Source: SIG510 sp045540975
GTDB lineage: Bacteria; Bacillota; Clostridia; Oscillospirales; JAAYXM01
NCBI GenBank assembly: GCA_045540975.1
Contig: JAZQIE010000048.1
Coordinates: forward strand, 1 to 6,141
Direction of reading: 5' to 3'
DNA length: 6,141 nucleotides
In this document: piece after piece, positions 5,115 through 6,141 of the stretch
Layout of the letters: every line of letters starts with the position of its first letter
Position numbering within the stretch: the stretch's first letter is position 1
Translations under genes and position numbers: made by a program
The notes under the pieces: model-generated
The model's input: the letters and a program-made list of their open reading frames with translations, nothing else
Told to the model about the DNA's origin: nothing
The model's database searches: none

Positions 5115-6141
5115 AAACACCCAGATAAAGAAGCAGAGCGGTGATGTCCGCAGGGCTGACACCCGAAATACGCGAGGCTTGTCCGATCGAGCGCGGACGG
5201 ATTTTATTTAACTTCTGGCGCGCCTCGATTCGCAGCATTTGCAGGGACTCGTAATCAATTTCCTCGGGAATCAGCAAACTTTCCATGCGGTGGAATTGCT
5301 CGATTTGTGCTTCCTGGCGTTTGATGTAGCCCTCGTATTTGAGGGAAATTTCCACCTGCTCGCAAACGTCTGCGGAAAGTTCGGGACGGGCAGGGTCAAA
5401 CGGCGCGAGCAAATCATAGGAAAGCTGGGGTCTGCGCAGAAGGTCCGCGAGTGAAACGCCGGATTTTAACGGCGCTGTTTCACGTGAAACAAGCAGCGCA
5501 TCCAATTCGGGGGTCGGGGAAACAAACTGCTTGGAAAGACGGGCGATTTCCGCGTCAACCATGCGGTATTTTTCTTGCACCGCATCAAACCGTTCTTTGG
5601 AAACCAAGCCGATTTCATAGCCGAGCGGTGTCATGCGGATGTCCGCGTTGTCCTGCCGCAGCACCAAGCGGTATTCCGAGCGCGAGGTCATCATACGGTA
5701 CGGCTCGTTTGTGCCTTTGGTGACCAAATCGTCAATCAAGGTGCCGAGGTAAGACGATGCACGGCTCAAAACAATCGGGTCCTTGCCGTCGATGGCGCGG
5801 GCGGCGTTGATGCCTGCAATCAGCCCCTGTCCCGCGGCTTCTTCATAGCCGGAAGTACCGTTGAACTGACCTGCGCCGTAAAGCCCCGCGACCGCTTTGG
5901 TTTCAAGCGAGGGATGCAGGGCGAGTGGGTCGATGCAATCGTATTCGATGGCGTATGCCGCGCGCATGACCTCGGCTTGCTCGAGGCCCGGGACCGAATG
6001 AATCATCTGAATCTGCACATCCTCGGGAAGCGAGGAGGACATCCCTTGTATGTAAAGTTCTTCGGTGTTCAGCCCCATGGGCTCAATGAAGAGTTGGTGG
6101 CGTGCTTTGTCCGGAAAGCGAACGATTTTATCCTCAATGGA
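5113..6141 (-). CDS. mnmG: tRNA uridine-5-carboxymethylaminomethyl modification enzyme MnmG (GidA), C-terminal part, cut by window edge
   Basis: MnmG is the FAD-dependent subunit that, with the GTPase MnmE, installs the cmnm5 (or nm5) group on the wobble uridine of certain tRNAs in the cytoplasm. The frame is open to the window edge, giving 342 visible residues, roughly the last 55% of a normal protein of about 625. The visible part begins inside the first GidA signature (SIEDKIVRF) and contains the second one (GAGQFNGTSGYEEAAGQGL, about residues 89-107 of the fragment). The C-terminal helical domain follows, with DLLRRP, YEGYIKRQ and IRPRSIGQASRISGVSPAD. The last codon is TAG, and it overlaps the ribosome binding site of rsmG 11 nt upstream of that gene's ATG, so the two are very likely cotranscribed. 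A perfect parS lies inside the gene and is read as VSRET (fragment residues 218-222), in a variable linker just before the DLLRRP helix. The N-terminal FAD-binding half and the promoter are outside the window. The assignment is firm. Confidence 0.97.
   Translation of the reverse strand, partial: SIEDKIVRFPDKARHQLFIEPMGLNTEELYIQGMSSSLPEDVQIQMIHSVPGLEQAEVMRAAYAIEYDCIDPLALHPSLETKAVAGLYGAGQFNGTSGYEEAAGQGLIAGINAARAIDGKDPIVLSRASSYLGTLIDDLVTKGTNEPYRMMTSRSEYRLVLRQDNADIRMTPLGYEIGLVSKERFDAVQEKYRMVDAEIARLSKQFVSPTPELDALLVSRETAPLKSGVSLADLLRRPQLSYDLLAPFDPARPELSADVCEQVEISLKYEGYIKRQEAQIEQFHRMESLLIPEEIDYESLQMLRIEARQKLNKIRPRSIGQASRISGVSPADITALLLYLGV
5476..5491. promoter_or_regulatory. parS: parS centromere site inside mnmG
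   Basis: This is the perfect 16-bp palindrome TGTTTCACGTGAAACA, identical to the consensus ParB/Spo0J loading site of Firmicutes. It sits in the mnmG coding sequence, where the minus strand reads it as VSRET. ParB dimers are known to nucleate at such sites, load as CTP-dependent clamps and slide outward. An exact 16-bp match is not expected by chance in a 6-kb window, and a second identical copy lies at 3716-3731, next to parAB. Confidence 0.95.

Noticed and set aside
5979..5996. A Noc-binding site around a CCCGGG core in mnmG.
   Set aside because: The flanks do not match ATTTCCCGGGAAAT. No other Noc-type palindrome was found by eye in the window.

Overview
The window is a stretch of chromosomal core genome from a low-to-mid GC Firmicute. 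The gene order mnmG-rsmG-noc-parA(soj)-parB(spo0J), all on the minus strand, is the classic origin-proximal segregation block of Bacillus and Clostridia. Here it continues into a small membrane protein gene and serS. The moderately high GC content, GTG and ATG starts with AGGAG-type ribosome binding sites, and serS next to parB suggest a clostridial gut-type lineage, perhaps Oscillospirales. The lineage is an inference, not something read from a marker gene.

In the direction of transcription (high to low coordinates): (1) the C-terminal half of mnmG (5113-6141, cut by the window edge), with a perfect parS site inside its coding sequence; (2) rsmG (4403-5101), its ribosome binding site overlapping the mnmG stop, followed by a strong intrinsic terminator (4331-4368); (3) a promoter and a short noc-like gene (3742-4230) that encodes only the HTH and C-terminal domains of a ParB/Noc protein; (4) a 32-bp perfect palindrome (3708-3739) with a second perfect parS at its centre, which also looks like the noc terminator and abuts the parAB promoter; (5) parA and parB, overlapping by ATGA; (6) a 189-bp gap (1798-1986) containing three successive hairpins; (7) a 154-aa single-pass membrane coiled-coil protein of unknown function; (8) serS, starting 3 nt after it, with a hairpin beyond its tandem stop codons.

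Functionally, ParA, ParB and the two parS sites form a complete chromosome-segregation system in which the loading sites are built into the locus that encodes it. MnmG (tRNA wobble uridine modification) and RsmG (16S rRNA methylation) are the usual translation-related neighbours. SerS charges tRNA-Ser. There are no mobile elements, CRISPR arrays, tRNAs or rRNAs.

The most unusual item is the noc-like gene. It has no room and no open frame for the N-terminal CTPase/membrane domain, yet keeps all four residues reported to set Noc rather than ParB DNA specificity. Next in interest are the parS/terminator/promoter composite, the hairpin-rich gap and the unrecognised membrane protein.
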